Assembly (NCBI GenBank): GCA_902727925.1
Contig: CACVAW010000002.1
Span: forward strand, 1 to 49,577
Reading direction: 5' to 3'
From: an uncultured Campylobacterales bacterium
Lineage (GTDB): Bacteria; Campylobacterota; Campylobacteria; Campylobacterales; CACVAW01
Length of the DNA stretch: 49,577 nucleotides
Position numbers and translations under genes: made by a program. Under the pieces are notes generated by a model. It was given only the letters and a program-made list of their open reading frames with translations. It did not search any database and had not been told where the DNA came from. Below are positions 39,077-49,577 of this stretch, piece after piece (within the stretch, counting starts at the first letter, position 1; every line of letters begins with the position of its first letter).

Positions 39077-39526
39077 TTAAAATCCTTTTTGATGTTCTAT
39101 TTTTATACATTTGTTTTGAATCATTTTGATATTGTCTTCTTCTGAAGCCTTAAAAACTTCGTTATTTATAATACCTAATTGTAACCATAATACTGGTTTA
39201 TTTTTCATTTTTTTGATATCTTCATATATTGCATTAGCAGCCTCAGGCTTTCTAAATACATTAACGATATCAATATCAAAAGGCACATCTAAAATACTTC
39301 TATAAACCTTTTCGTCTAAAATATATTCACCTTTAGGATATATAGGTACTATTTTGTAACCTACAGATTTCATATATGCTGATACTTTATAACTAATCTT
39401 TTGCTCATTAGGCGATAGGCCTATCACAGCAATTGTTTTTGAGTTTTTTAATATTTTTTTTATCTTCTCATCAGATACATTATTTTGAGGTATTTCACAA
39501 TTCACATCAATCCTTTTGTAGTACAT
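39077..39526 (-). CDS. CoA-binding domain protein (YccU-like)
   Basis: KTIAVIGLSPNEQKISYKVSAYMKSVGYKIVPIYPKGEYILDEKVYRSILDVP. Confidence 0.88.
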   Translation of the reverse strand: MYYKRIDVNCEIPQNNVSDEKIKKILKNSKTIAVIGLSPNEQKISYKVSAYMKSVGYKIVPIYPKGEYILDEKVYRSILDVPFDIDIVNVFRKPEAANAIYEDIKKMKNKPVLWLQLGIINNEVFKASEEDNIKMIQNKCIKIEHQKGF

Positions 39527-42068
39527 CTTTTAGTATTCCTAAAGTTAAAGGTTCAGGATATATATTTGCATTAATACATTTTTCTACTCCTAAATTTCGT
39601 ATAACTTCAAGTCTCTTTTTCCCATTTATAATTGGTCCTAATGTAGATATTTCAAAGTTAGATCCAATTTGAACAATTGACTTTAATATCTGCTGTTTTG
39701 TTTCATCATTTTCTATATTATCGATCAATTCATTATCAATAATTAATTTTTTACTTTTAATCTTATAAAGATAAAAAATAGTTATTTTTCCTCTACCATA
39801 ATCATCAATTACTACATTTATACCTTGAGATTGTAAGAAATTTATTTTTTTTACAACATCTTCAAATAAAGCTTCATTATCAAAAACTTCTGCACTAATC
39901 TTTATATTAATTAAATTAAGCTTAATTTGATGTTTTGATAATTTTTCTAAAAAATTTTGAGCAAAGCTCTCTTTATAAAAATGATATTTAGAAATCTTTA
40001 TATATATATTACACGGATGTTCTTCCATTAAAAGAGCTAACTCTTGAATCATCATAGATATAAATGCATTCTCAATATCAATAATAAGATTGGTATTAGA
40101 AGCAATATTCAAAAAGTCACGAACATTTAATTCACCTTTTAATGGATGCTTCCACTTCATTACAAGGTCAATACCTGTTATTTCATCTAAATTATTAACT
40201 TGAGGATAGTATTGAAGATAAAATTCATTAGTTTTAAGTGCAAAATTCATATCACTTATTATTTCTCTATTTTGTATTAGCTCTAGATTTTTACTACTAT
40301 TATATAAATAATACTTATCTCCACCATCTTTAAAAGCAAGATTAGCCGCTAATTTTGCATTATTAATCATTGTGTCAACTGTACTAGCATCATCTGGATA
40401 TATACATATACCCATACTATAACTAGCAGTTATACTATTAGATTTTAATGAAAATTTATCTGATACTCTAGATGCTATTCTTTCACTAAAGTTCATTAAA
40501 TCTGATTGATTTATATATTCATCTAGAACAATTGCGAACTTTTCATTATCTACTTTATATATACCATCAATACTCCTAATAGACTGAGATAATTTTCTGG
40601 ACAATATTGGTAATATTTCATTAACGCCATCAAGTCCATACTCTTTTTCAAGATCTTTTATGTTATCTATACTAATAATAAAAAGAATGAATTTTTTCTT
40701 TTTTCTTCTATTTATTTTGATAATGCTATCTAAATCTTCAAGTAATCTTTCTTGATTAAAAAGCTTTGTATCTGTATCAATGAAAAGCTTTGTATTTAAT
40801 TCATTAATATCATTTCTAAGACTTATTCTGTCATCAAAAGTAACTAAAAATTCTTTTGAATTTTCTTTTCGGCTTATCTCTTTTACGTCAACAAAAAATT
40901 CATTCTCTTCACCATCATAGTTTTCTAATAAAACCTTAAAGTTATTTTTATGATTATTCTTATCAATATATTTAAACCAAATTTTATTATTTATATAATG
41001 ACCTATATGATATTTGTCACTTGTTATAAATGTATCACTAATTGTTCCATATTTCTTACTAAATTCTTTTACACTTTTAACACCAAAATACTCTAAAAAA
41101 CTTTTATTTGCTGATATCGTAGTTATATCACTAATAATAATTTGTAAGTTTTTATTACTATTTAAAAATGAAAAAAACATATTTTTATACTGTTCATAGC
41201 TCTTAGCTCTACTTAAAAAATCTTTTATTAAAAATGATAAAATAAAATTAAGTAAAAAAATAAAAGATATAAGAAGTAAAAAAGGTCCTAAATAGTTAAT
41301 TACAAAAAAAGATTTTTCACGAAATTTATCACTATTAAGCAAAACATAAAGATCAATACCATCAAATTTTTTTATCTTAACAACTTTGAATTTAGAATTA
41401 GCATGAATAAAATTCTCTCTAAATGCATCTTCAAGATTAATAGTGTTTTTCAAATATCCATAAAGTATTTTTTTATTATTTTGCATAAATCCAACTGAAA
41501 GCTGTTCTTTGTTTCCACTGTCAAGTTCATAAACATCTTGAGAAACTTTTATATAAAGATCTTTAAAATTCACTCGGTATTCAATATGCCCAGCATAATA
41601 CTCGGAGTTTTTTTCTAAAGGCATATATATATGTAACCTAATCTCATTATCTTTAAAAATAAACTTATACTCTTTTTGAACTTGTTTTATATCAAAAATT
41701 GGTTTTAATAATTGTTTATCTTGGTAAAGTATTTGAGAAAATTTAGAATTAACTTTAATAACATCTATATCAAAATCATCGCCTAAAGCTTCAAATACAA
41801 TACTTTCATCAATACTAATATTTTTGTCAATACTCTTTTTTATACTTTTAGTTATAAACTCTGTTTTAGCTAGATAGTCTCTTGTATATTTCCCAATCAA
41901 AAAATCAATATATTTAGCATCAGACTTTGAAGATATTTCAAAATCATTTAAAAATTTGTCTTGTGAGTTTACTGCATAAAATAAAATAACAAAGCTAAGA
42001 AGTAAGAATACAACTAATAAGACATAATTTTTCTTTTTGACTATTTTTTTAGTATTAAAAGTTTTCAT
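39507..42068 (-). CDS. Membrane sensor with degenerate GGDEF and EAL domains
   Basis: KVDNEKFAIVLDE at the GGDEF site; GIDLVMKWKHPLKG at the EAL site; DDYGRGKIT at the DDFGTG site; two TMs. Confidence 0.85.
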   Translation of the reverse strand: MKTFNTKKIVKKKNYVLLVVFLLLSFVILFYAVNSQDKFLNDFEISSKSDAKYIDFLIGKYTRDYLAKTEFITKSIKKSIDKNISIDESIVFEALGDDFDIDVIKVNSKFSQILYQDKQLLKPIFDIKQVQKEYKFIFKDNEIRLHIYMPLEKNSEYYAGHIEYRVNFKDLYIKVSQDVYELDSGNKEQLSVGFMQNNKKILYGYLKNTINLEDAFRENFIHANSKFKVVKIKKFDGIDLYVLLNSDKFREKSFFVINYLGPFLLLISFIFLLNFILSFLIKDFLSRAKSYEQYKNMFFSFLNSNKNLQIIISDITTISANKSFLEYFGVKSVKEFSKKYGTISDTFITSDKYHIGHYINNKIWFKYIDKNNHKNNFKVLLENYDGEENEFFVDVKEISRKENSKEFLVTFDDRISLRNDINELNTKLFIDTDTKLFNQERLLEDLDSIIKINRRKKKKFILFIISIDNIKDLEKEYGLDGVNEILPILSRKLSQSIRSIDGIYKVDNEKFAIVLDEYINQSDLMNFSERIASRVSDKFSLKSNSITASYSMGICIYPDDASTVDTMINNAKLAANLAFKDGGDKYYLYNSSKNLELIQNREIISDMNFALKTNEFYLQYYPQVNNLDEITGIDLVMKWKHPLKGELNVRDFLNIASNTNLIIDIENAFISMMIQELALLMEEHPCNIYIKISKYHFYKESFAQNFLEKLSKHQIKLNLINIKISAEVFDNEALFEDVVKKINFLQSQGINVVIDDYGRGKITIFYLYKIKSKKLIIDNELIDNIENDETKQQILKSIVQIGSNFEISTLGPIINGKKRLEVIRNLGVEKCINANIYPEPLTLGILKDVLQKD

Positions 42069-42112
42069 TTACTTATTCCTTTTTTATTTACATAAATAAA
42101 CTATATTGATAC

Positions 42113-42613
42113 TTACCTCAACTTGCTTGTAATTTTTTCTAAACTTAGGTTATCAACTTCAATCGTTTCATCAGCTATTTCTTGATATTCAAGTACTCTT
42201 GAGTTATATAATTTTTTAGCATTGTCTAAATCTTTAAGTAATGGTCTTTTATCAACCTCTTTTGTAAAATCAGATTCATACTTTAATCTCTTAATAATAT
42301 TTTCAAACTCACTTTTAAGATATATTACTTTACCAATTTCTTTCATATTGTAAGACTTATAAAAGCCTCCACCTGTAGCAATGACACTATTGTTCATATT
42401 AAGGCTAAGCCAAGAAGCTACTCTATATTCTAATTTTCTAAAATACTCTTCTGAATGACTGGCAAAAATATTAGCTATTGTATCTCCATAAAAACTTTCA
42501 ATCAAATCATCAGTATCAAGGAAAAATTTATCTTGATTATTTTTGCAAAGCATCCTACCAATTGTACTTTTACCAACTCCCATAAAACCAATTAGTAGAA
42601 TATTATTTTTCAT
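42113..42613 (-). CDS. aroK: Shikimate kinase
   Basis: ILLIGFMGVGKSTIGRMLC, FLDTDDLIE, VIATGGGFY. Confidence 0.93.
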   Translation of the reverse strand: MKNNILLIGFMGVGKSTIGRMLCKNNQDKFFLDTDDLIESFYGDTIANIFASHSEEYFRKLEYRVASWLSLNMNNSVIATGGGFYKSYNMKEIGKVIYLKSEFENIIKRLKYESDFTKEVDKRPLLKDLDNAKKLYNSRVLEYQEIADETIEVDNLSLEKITSKLR

Positions 42614-43863
42614 CTATTTATTAAATCATCTCTTTCTGGTGATGTTGAAATCTTAGCTATTTTCATTCCTACTATTTCACTTAATTTTTCAAGATATTTT
42701 TTTGCGTTTACTGGTAGTTTGTCAAAATCTCTTATTCCCTCAGTACTATCCCAACCATCAAATTCTTCATATACTGGAGTGATATTGTCTAAATCCATAG
42801 GAAAGTCTTTTATGATTTTACCATTTTGTTCATACGCAACACAAACTTTAACCTTTTTTAATCCATCTAATACATCAAGCTTCATAACAGCAAGTTCATC
42901 ACAACCGTTAAGCCTACACGCGTACTTAATAGCTACAGCATCAAACCATCCACATCTTCTTGCTCGTCCTGTTACTGTACCAAATTCATGTCCAACCTTA
43001 GCCATATGCACTGCATCTTCACCAAAGTCTTCCGATGGAAATACTCCATTTCCTACTCTTGTACAATATGCTTTAGCTATACCAATAACATTACCTATAT
43101 CTTTATGACTAAGTCCAAGACCACTCATCGCCCCACTTATACTAGTATTTGAGCTTGTTACATAAGGGTATGTTCCATGATCAATATCAAGAAGAGTTGC
43201 TTGAGCTCCTTCAAGAAGTACTTTTTTACCGTTTTTTAGACTATCCCAAACAAAAGTATTTGTATCTTTTATATAATCTTTAAGTTCATCATAATAAAAC
43301 TCTAACTCTTTTTTTAGTTCTTCCTTATTAGGCAAAGTTATTCCCATAGCTTTATATATTACCTTAGAAGATTCAAACTCTTCTTGTAAATCATTTACTA
43401 GCTTTTCAATATTTCTTAGCTCCCCTATTCTATGACCTGTTCTACTTGTCTTATTACTATATGCTGGTCCTATTCCATTTCCAGTAGTTCCAATAGCTTT
43501 TTTGCCTCTTAGTTTTTCACGAGCTACATCAATCTCTTCATAGTGCTTAAATATAATATGAGCTTTTTCACTAACATATAATCTATTTTTTAGCTTATCA
43601 TCGAATTGTTTCAACTCTTCTATAAGTTGATAAGGAGCAACAACAACACCACCACCTATAACATTCATAGATTTTTTATTCATAGCACCTGAGGGGATTA
43701 GTCTAAGAGCTGTTTTCTTACCATTAATTACTATAGTATGCCCTGCATTATGACCACCTTGAAATCTTGCAACTACATCCATCTCTTGAGCAAGTATATC
43801 AACAACTTTACCCTTTCCTTCATCTCCCCATTGTAATCCAACAATCACATCAGCTTTGCTCAT
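42610..43863 (-). CDS. purA: Adenylosuccinate synthetase
   Basis: VGLQWGDEGKGKVVDILAQ; GGHNAGHTI; GTTGNGIGPAYSNKTSR. Confidence 0.97.
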   Translation of the reverse strand: MSKADVIVGLQWGDEGKGKVVDILAQEMDVVARFQGGHNAGHTIVINGKKTALRLIPSGAMNKKSMNVIGGGVVVAPYQLIEELKQFDDKLKNRLYVSEKAHIIFKHYEEIDVAREKLRGKKAIGTTGNGIGPAYSNKTSRTGHRIGELRNIEKLVNDLQEEFESSKVIYKAMGITLPNKEELKKELEFYYDELKDYIKDTNTFVWDSLKNGKKVLLEGAQATLLDIDHGTYPYVTSSNTSISGAMSGLGLSHKDIGNVIGIAKAYCTRVGNGVFPSEDFGEDAVHMAKVGHEFGTVTGRARRCGWFDAVAIKYACRLNGCDELAVMKLDVLDGLKKVKVCVAYEQNGKIIKDFPMDLDNITPVYEEFDGWDSTEGIRDFDKLPVNAKKYLEKLSEIVGMKIAKISTSPERDDLINR

Positions 43864-43909
43864 ATTTTATTTTCCTTCAAATTTTGGCGTTATTTTATTG
43901 TCATTATTT

Positions 43910-44758
43910 TTACGATAATCTTTCTATCACATCATCAACATATATTGCAAAACCATTTGCATCTATCTCATTACTCTTATAGTGACCACCCTTACAGTAA
44001 GTCTCATTTCCTTCTAAAAATCTAAAAAACATTCCATCATAGTATTTTAATTTTGAAAAATACAATGGAGCTAATATAATATTTTCATGATTAACATCTT
44101 TTACAATATTAATTAGCTTCTCAACCTCATCTTTTAAAAACTCAGGAATAATATCTTTTATATTTACCAAGTCTTCAAAGTTCTGTACAAACATTAACTC
44201 TTTAAACCACTGCTCACTTGAAACATCACTTAAAAATCCATTTTTAAATAAATCTATATCAATACCTAGATTCTGGCTTATTAATTTAGGGATTGCTATA
44301 TTTGATATTTGAAGATTTGTTTTTATTTTCAACTTATCAAATATCTTTGAAGCTATATTAATCATAGGAGATGTTTGACTATTTTCAAGCCACTCAGCAC
44401 CTATTTGATAAATCTCTTCTACAGGATACCTAAAAACAGGCTGAATATAAAACCACTTATGATCTTTTTTAATATCTAATCTTTTAGTAACAATCTTTGC
44501 TACATCAAAAGTAGAATCTGATCTTAAAATAATATTTCTGTTTTTCTCATCACTTACTCTTATTACTTCATTCTCATCTAAAGCTTTACTTTGATGATAC
44601 ACAAAAAATGGAGTTAATATCTCTTTAAAGCCATTCTCAACAAGTATTTTTGATGATATATATTCAATATCTCTTTTTAGCTGTGCACTTTTACCAAAAT
44701 AAAGCCTAGTATTTTGAGGTATTTCGTGATCTTGTATTTTATTCATTAATAACCTCAA
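43910..44758 (-). CDS. hisZ: ATP phosphoribosyltransferase regulatory subunit
   Basis: Class II aaRS-like; EILTPFFVYHQSKALDENEVIRVSDEKNRNIILRSDSTFDVAKIVTKRL. Confidence 0.8.
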   Translation of the reverse strand: MRLLMNKIQDHEIPQNTRLYFGKSAQLKRDIEYISSKILVENGFKEILTPFFVYHQSKALDENEVIRVSDEKNRNIILRSDSTFDVAKIVTKRLDIKKDHKWFYIQPVFRYPVEEIYQIGAEWLENSQTSPMINIASKIFDKLKIKTNLQISNIAIPKLISQNLGIDIDLFKNGFLSDVSSEQWFKELMFVQNFEDLVNIKDIIPEFLKDEVEKLINIVKDVNHENIILAPLYFSKLKYYDGMFFRFLEGNETYCKGGHYKSNEIDANGFAIYVDDVIERLS

Positions 44759-45855
44759 GCAAAATATATTTCATTAAAAACTTTATTAGCCTCACCATTA
44801 AAGGGTCGTATATTCATATCATCAAGAGTAAGCTCAATTGCATTAACTACCCAAACAGCTTCATGAATATTAACATCACCCATATGGTTAATCCTAAAAA
44901 TCTCACCTTTTAAGTGATCTTGTCCACCAGCAAGAGCAACTTCATATTTAACTTTTAGCTGTGATATTATATCTGAGGCTCGTGGACTTTTTACGGAGGT
45001 CATACATACAGCTGACTTTTTAGGATACAACTCAAAACCTATTGTTTTGATTGCACTTTTTGTAGCGTATGATATCTTTTTTGTCTTTTCATAAATATTT
45101 TCAAATCCAATTTCTTTAAATTCTTTTAATACTGCTCTAAGACCAATTATAATAGAAATTGCTGGTGTCCATGCTGTTGTATTTTGTTTTTGTTTTTTAA
45201 GTTCAGTTGCAAGGTTAAAATAAAATCCAGTTGCAAGTGTATCTAGATTCTTTAGTGCGTAGTTACTAAGTCCAAGTAAAGCAACTCCAGGTGGAAGTGC
45301 TAATGCTTTTTGTGAACCACTAATAAGAACATCTATATTTGTTACATCAATTTTCTCAACGCCAATAGCAGTTATTGCGTCAGCAACGACATATATATCA
45401 GAATTTATATTTTTAATGGTAGATGCTAGTTTTTCTACCGGGTGTCGTACCCCACCTGAGCTTTCACAAACTTGCACAAATACACTATCATAGTCATTCT
45501 TGACAATCATACTCTTAACATCATCGATGTCGACTGGAGTATTCCAGTCATATTTAAGTTCGTCATACTCTATATTAAAACTTTTTGCAATCTTAGAAAA
45601 TCTCTCACCAAATTTTCCAGAATTAATTATCAAAGCTTTTTTCTTAGCAAAAGTAGTAACACTTGCTTCAAGTGCTCCTGTACCACTACATGAGAGGATA
45701 AGAACCTCAGGCATATCAAAAAGCTCTTTTAACAAATCCCGTGTCTCATTGAAGATTAAACTAAATTCGGGAGTTCTATGATGAATAGATGGTTTTGCCA
45801 TTTCATTTCTAATGGCTTCTTTTGTTGGTGTTGGACCGGGAGTAAATAACAACAT
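44755..45855 (-). CDS. Class V aminotransferase (serine-pyruvate/alanine-glyoxylate type)
   Basis: LLFTPGPTPTKEAIRNEMAKPSIHHRTPEFSLIF; VLISGSQKALALPPGVALLGLS. Confidence 0.92.
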   Translation of the reverse strand: MLLFTPGPTPTKEAIRNEMAKPSIHHRTPEFSLIFNETRDLLKELFDMPEVLILSCSGTGALEASVTTFAKKKALIINSGKFGERFSKIAKSFNIEYDELKYDWNTPVDIDDVKSMIVKNDYDSVFVQVCESSGGVRHPVEKLASTIKNINSDIYVVADAITAIGVEKIDVTNIDVLISGSQKALALPPGVALLGLSNYALKNLDTLATGFYFNLATELKKQKQNTTAWTPAISIIIGLRAVLKEFKEIGFENIYEKTKKISYATKSAIKTIGFELYPKKSAVCMTSVKSPRASDIISQLKVKYEVALAGGQDHLKGEIFRINHMGDVNIHEAVWVVNAIELTLDDMNIRPFNGEANKVFNEIYFA

Positions 45856-45952
45856 ATATAATTTCCTAATACTGAATAATTATTTTATAGATTATACACT
45901 ACTGGACTAAAAATCAGCGAAAAATGCAAGCCTAGTTTGCTAAAATCATAAG

Positions 45953-48019
45953 ATGAACTTTTTAAAATATCTAAACGAACAACAACTTGAAGCTACAAAA
46001 CATATAGATGGTCCTATGCTTATCTTAGCAGGTGCTGGTACAGGAAAAACAAAAACTATAACATCAAGACTAGCTTATTTAATTTCGCTTGGTATTGATC
46101 CGGCTTCTATTTTGACACTTACATTTACAAATAAGGCTGCAAGTGAAATGTCACTAAGAGCAATGAAGCTTGTCCGTGAAGAGCTTGAATTTCCGATATC
46201 TTATCCCCCTATTCTCTCGACCTTTCACAAGTTTGGATTACTGTTTTTAAAATTTCATATAGATGAGTTAAACAGAAAAAACAACTTTGTAATAATAGAT
46301 ACTGATGATAAAAAAAGAATAATAAAAAACTTAAATAATTCTAACTTACAAAATAGATATATCTCTAATGAGATATCTAGACTGAAAAACTCTTTAGTAA
46401 CGGCCGAAAATAGTATAGAAATTGATAATAAAGATTTTGAAACTATCACAAAAGTTTATAAAAAATATGAAGAATATTTAATAGAAAACAATTTAGTTGA
46501 TTTTGATGACTTACTAATACTACCATACAAAATACTTGATGCTAATGATGAACTTTGTAAAACTATTAGTACTAAGTATCAATATATCATGGTAGACGAG
46601 TACCAAGATACAAATGACTTACAATATCAACTACTAAAAAAACTTTGTAGGACACATAATAACCTCTGTGTTGTAGGTGATGATGATCAAAGTATCTATG
46701 GGTGGAGAGGTGCAAATATAAATAATATTTTGGATTTTTCTAAAGATTTTAAAAATACAAAAATAATCAAGCTTGAAACTAACTATAGATCAACTAATCA
46801 AATACTCCAAGCTGCAAACAACCTAATAAGTAATAACAAATCAAGAATGGATAAAAAACTAACAAGTAATAAAGGAAGTGGTCCTAGGATAGAAATACTT
46901 GAAACTCTTGATGAAAAACAAGAAGCAAGAATAATAGCTTCAAGAATCTCCGAACTTCTTAAGAAAAAAACTAATTCTAAAGAGATAGCTATACTATTTA
47001 GAATAAATGCATTAAGCCGTTCTGTAGAAGAAGCCCTTAATAGAGAAAGAATTAGCTATAAAATGATAGGTGGAATGAGATTTTACGAAAGAATGGAAGT
47101 AAAAGACATCATAAGCTACCTACGAGTAATCACAAATAATCAAGATGACTACTCTTTAAAAAGAATAATAAACAGACCCAAGCGTGGTATAGGTAAAGCT
47201 AGCATTGAAAAAATGTCACTAAAAGCTTATGAGAATAAAAAAACTCTATATGACTATATAAAAGACAATCAAAATGAATTATCTTCATTAATCCCAAAAA
47301 AAGCATTTAACAATATAGTAGAATTCATCACTAACTTAGAAATGATAAAATCTAATATATCAAATGTATCTTACGACCTCTCAGAACTATGCGATGACAT
47401 AGAAGACACTTATGAAATAAGGAAATACTACGCTCTAGGAAGTGACGCTACTGAAAAACTACCTAATATTGATGAATTTTATGCTCTGTATAAAGATAAG
47501 TTCAAAAGTAACCCCGAGCTAAGTATTGATGAGTTTTTAAATGAAATAACACTACTTAACGATCAAGACCAAATAGAACTTCAAAGTATCTCTGTTATGA
47601 GTATACATGCTTCAAAGGGATTAGAGTTCACACATCTTTTTGTTATAGGCTATGAAGAAGGATTTTTCCCACTTTTAGGTGAGGGGTCAGACCTTGAAGA
47701 AGAAAGAAGATTAGGCTATGTCGCTATTACAAGATCAAAAGAATATCTTACATTAAGCACTTCAAAAAGTAGATTTTACAAAGGCAGAAGAAGTGATCTA
47801 ATAAAGAGTAGATTTCTACAAGAAAGCGAACTTGTAAAGACTACAAGTATAAACTTTGAACAACCAAACCAATTCAAAAAAGGCGACCTTGTAAAGCATA
47901 AAGTTTTTGGGATTGGAAGAGTTACCGAAGTAAATAAAATGAAAAAAGAGTACAAACTAAAAATAAATTTTGGTGGTAATATAAAAGATATCATGTCTTC
48001 ATTTCTTTATAAGGTGTAA
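45953..48019 (+). CDS. uvrD: UvrD/PcrA/Rep family DNA helicase
   Basis: LNEQQLEATKHIDGPMLILAGAGTGKTKTITSRLAYL; VDEYQDTNDLQYQLL; VVGDDDQSIYGWRGA; MSIHASKGLEFTHLFVIG. Confidence 0.95.
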   Translation: MNFLKYLNEQQLEATKHIDGPMLILAGAGTGKTKTITSRLAYLISLGIDPASILTLTFTNKAASEMSLRAMKLVREELEFPISYPPILSTFHKFGLLFLKFHIDELNRKNNFVIIDTDDKKRIIKNLNNSNLQNRYISNEISRLKNSLVTAENSIEIDNKDFETITKVYKKYEEYLIENNLVDFDDLLILPYKILDANDELCKTISTKYQYIMVDEYQDTNDLQYQLLKKLCRTHNNLCVVGDDDQSIYGWRGANINNILDFSKDFKNTKIIKLETNYRSTNQILQAANNLISNNKSRMDKKLTSNKGSGPRIEILETLDEKQEARIIASRISELLKKKTNSKEIAILFRINALSRSVEEALNRERISYKMIGGMRFYERMEVKDIISYLRVITNNQDDYSLKRIINRPKRGIGKASIEKMSLKAYENKKTLYDYIKDNQNELSSLIPKKAFNNIVEFITNLEMIKSNISNVSYDLSELCDDIEDTYEIRKYYALGSDATEKLPNIDEFYALYKDKFKSNPELSIDEFLNEITLLNDQDQIELQSISVMSIHASKGLEFTHLFVIGYEEGFFPLLGEGSDLEEERRLGYVAITRSKEYLTLSTSKSRFYKGRRSDLIKSRFLQESELVKTTSINFEQPNQFKKGDLVKHKVFGIGRVTEVNKMKKEYKLKINFGGNIKDIMSSFLYKV

Positions 48020-48179
48020 GTTTTTTTAAACTAAATATAAATACTAATTTAAAAAATATTCTTTGTATAAAATTTTATATTATAAGGTTTTTATTCTCAC
48101 ATCTGCAAGAGCTAAGAAGAATATATAAAATCAATCTATAAAAATGAGGATTTTTATAATGACAAAATAAAGATACTTA

Positions 48180-49028
48180 CTAATTATAATCAAATAATTT
48201 AGTAATTTTCTTGGTCTTTGTATCATAAAAAAAATCAAAAAAACCAGATAAACTTTTGACTTTATATTTAACCTTAACTCTTAATAACATATTATTAATA
48301 TCAGACTTACTAAAAAAACTTTTGATATCTAAACTTTGAGATATATTTAAATCAGGTTCGATACTGTCTACATAATCTATCCCCTCAGTTAAAAAAAGTG
48401 ATTGGCGTACACTCATAAGTGGAAAAGATTTATTAATATCTCCAAAATAAAATATCTCATTAAATTTTACTTCTTTTATCTGCTTATCTTGGGTTACTTC
48501 ATAATATCTATCTATTATTTTTCTAAAATGTTCTTCATTAAATACTTGTGAATTTGCAAAATTCATACTACGATAAGCAATTTCGCTAAAAATATTTCTT
48601 GACTCAAGGTCTTTGTCAATGGTATCAAGAATAATATCAAACAAGAGTTGTGAATCGCCTATTTCCAGACTATCAAATAAATGCAAGACAATTTTTTCTT
48701 TATCTGAAAAGTGATTATCATCTCTTATAATATCATTTATATTTATTTTGTTTGAAACTATCTCAAATTTTATATTAAATAATATATCACCATAAGGAAT
48801 AATATAACCTTGAGTAAGCCTCAAAATTCCCTTACTATTTTCAATTTTTGGCAAAATTATTTTGATGAATTTTTCAACATCTTTTAGAACTTGAAATGTT
48901 TGCATCATGTTTCCAGGGTTATTTTTGCTATTTAATGCATTATTTGAAGTAGTTATATTTTTAAGTATTATTAATGAAACTAAAGTAATTACTGAGAGTG
49001 TAATAAAAAGGGCTATGGCCTTACGCAT
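48180..49028 (-). CDS. Hypothetical inner-membrane/pseudopilin (GspK)-like protein
   Basis: MRKAIALFITLSVITLVSLIIL N-terminus. Confidence 0.5.
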   Translation of the reverse strand: MRKAIALFITLSVITLVSLIILKNITTSNNALNSKNNPGNMMQTFQVLKDVEKFIKIILPKIENSKGILRLTQGYIIPYGDILFNIKFEIVSNKININDIIRDDNHFSDKEKIVLHLFDSLEIGDSQLLFDIILDTIDKDLESRNIFSEIAYRSMNFANSQVFNEEHFRKIIDRYYEVTQDKQIKEVKFNEIFYFGDINKSFPLMSVRQSLFLTEGIDYVDSIEPDLNISQSLDIKSFFSKSDINNMLLRVKVKYKVKSLSGFFDFFYDTKTKKITKLFDYN

Positions 49029-49577
49029 AAAGAACTCCTAAAGAAGATACAATTATAACAACCATCCCTAAGTATTCGTAAAAACCTAATCTATCATTAA
49101 AAAAGACATATCCCATTATTACTGTAAAAATCATTTCAACTGAACCTATCGTTTTTACTAATGCTGGATTAATAAGACAAAATGCACTAAACCAACATAT
49201 CGAGGCAAGTCCTCCAAAGAAACCTAAAAAAATACTTTTGTATCTTTTTTTATAAAGTACTTTTATATCTTTTTTATTTTTTAGTAATAAGAAAACAAGA
49301 AGTATCAAGCTTTGAAATGTCAAAACCAAAAACAGACATATTCCAACGTTTAAGAATAGATCTCCACCATCTATACCAGAAACCGCTTTTGCTACACAAA
49401 TAGTTGATATAGCAAAACATAATCCTGAAAATAAACCTATCATAGTAGGTAATAAATTGATTTTTTGTTGAGTTTTTAGTTTTGGTATAGTAAGTATTAT
49501 TATCCCAAGAACAGAGAATATCACCATAACCCATCCAAAAACACTCAAATACTCGCTAAAAAAGAAACTTCCAATGA
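49021..49577 (-). CDS. EamA/DMT transporter, 5' end beyond the window
   Basis: Open frame to window end (IGSFFFSEYLSVFGWVMVIFSVLG...); TM-rich; VFFNDRLGFYEYLGMVVIIVSSLGVL. Confidence 0.8.
   Translation of the reverse strand, partial: IGSFFFSEYLSVFGWVMVIFSVLGIIILTIPKLKTQQKINLLPTMIGLFSGLCFAISTICVAKAVSGIDGGDLFLNVGICLFLVLTFQSLILLVFLLLKNKKDIKVLYKKRYKSIFLGFFGGLASICWFSAFCLINPALVKTIGSVEMIFTVIMGYVFFNDRLGFYEYLGMVVIIVSSLGVLYA

Noticed and set aside
49274-49534. Minus-strand 86-aa ORF overlapping the terminal DMT gene
   Set aside because: Alternative frame of a TM-rich transporter; no independent support.

Overview
AT-rich bacterial chromosome segment. Gene content and order (ffh-rpsP-KH-rimM-trmD-rplS; coaE/speE-like/recA; hisZ-purA-aroK) suggest Campylobacterota, possibly Arcobacteraceae-like; this placement is inferred, not proven. 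Most of the window is housekeeping: fur, ffh, rpsP, rimM, trmD, rplS, tRNA-Leu(CAA), ispE, thiL, coaE, recA, fabI, ubiD-family, argB, ilvA, aroK, purA, hisZ and a UvrD/PcrA helicase. Accessory or unusual loci: (1) a 1211-aa multidomain protein (lytic transglycosylase + HExxH + truncated zeta-like P-loop); (2) an apparent Ni-superoxide dismutase whose Ni-hook directly follows a Sec-type signal peptide; (3) a ~3.6 kb island holding a translationally coupled AAA ATPase / Toprim-like / RelE(nonsense) operon, an EamA transporter and an orphan RHH regulator, flanked by gene scars (coaE 3'-end copy on one side, ABC-exporter H-loop remnant on the other); (4) a Y1/RAYT-like transposase homolog embedded by start/stop overlaps between fabI and a SulP transporter; (5) a SpoT homolog with intact hydrolase but apparently degenerate synthetase motifs; (6) a candidate ~70-nt sRNA upstream of ubiD; (7) two intergenic multi-hairpin elements with compensatory stem changes; (8) an IS with 22-bp inverted repeats and a broken transposase. 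All family assignments come from reading motifs by eye; no database search was run.
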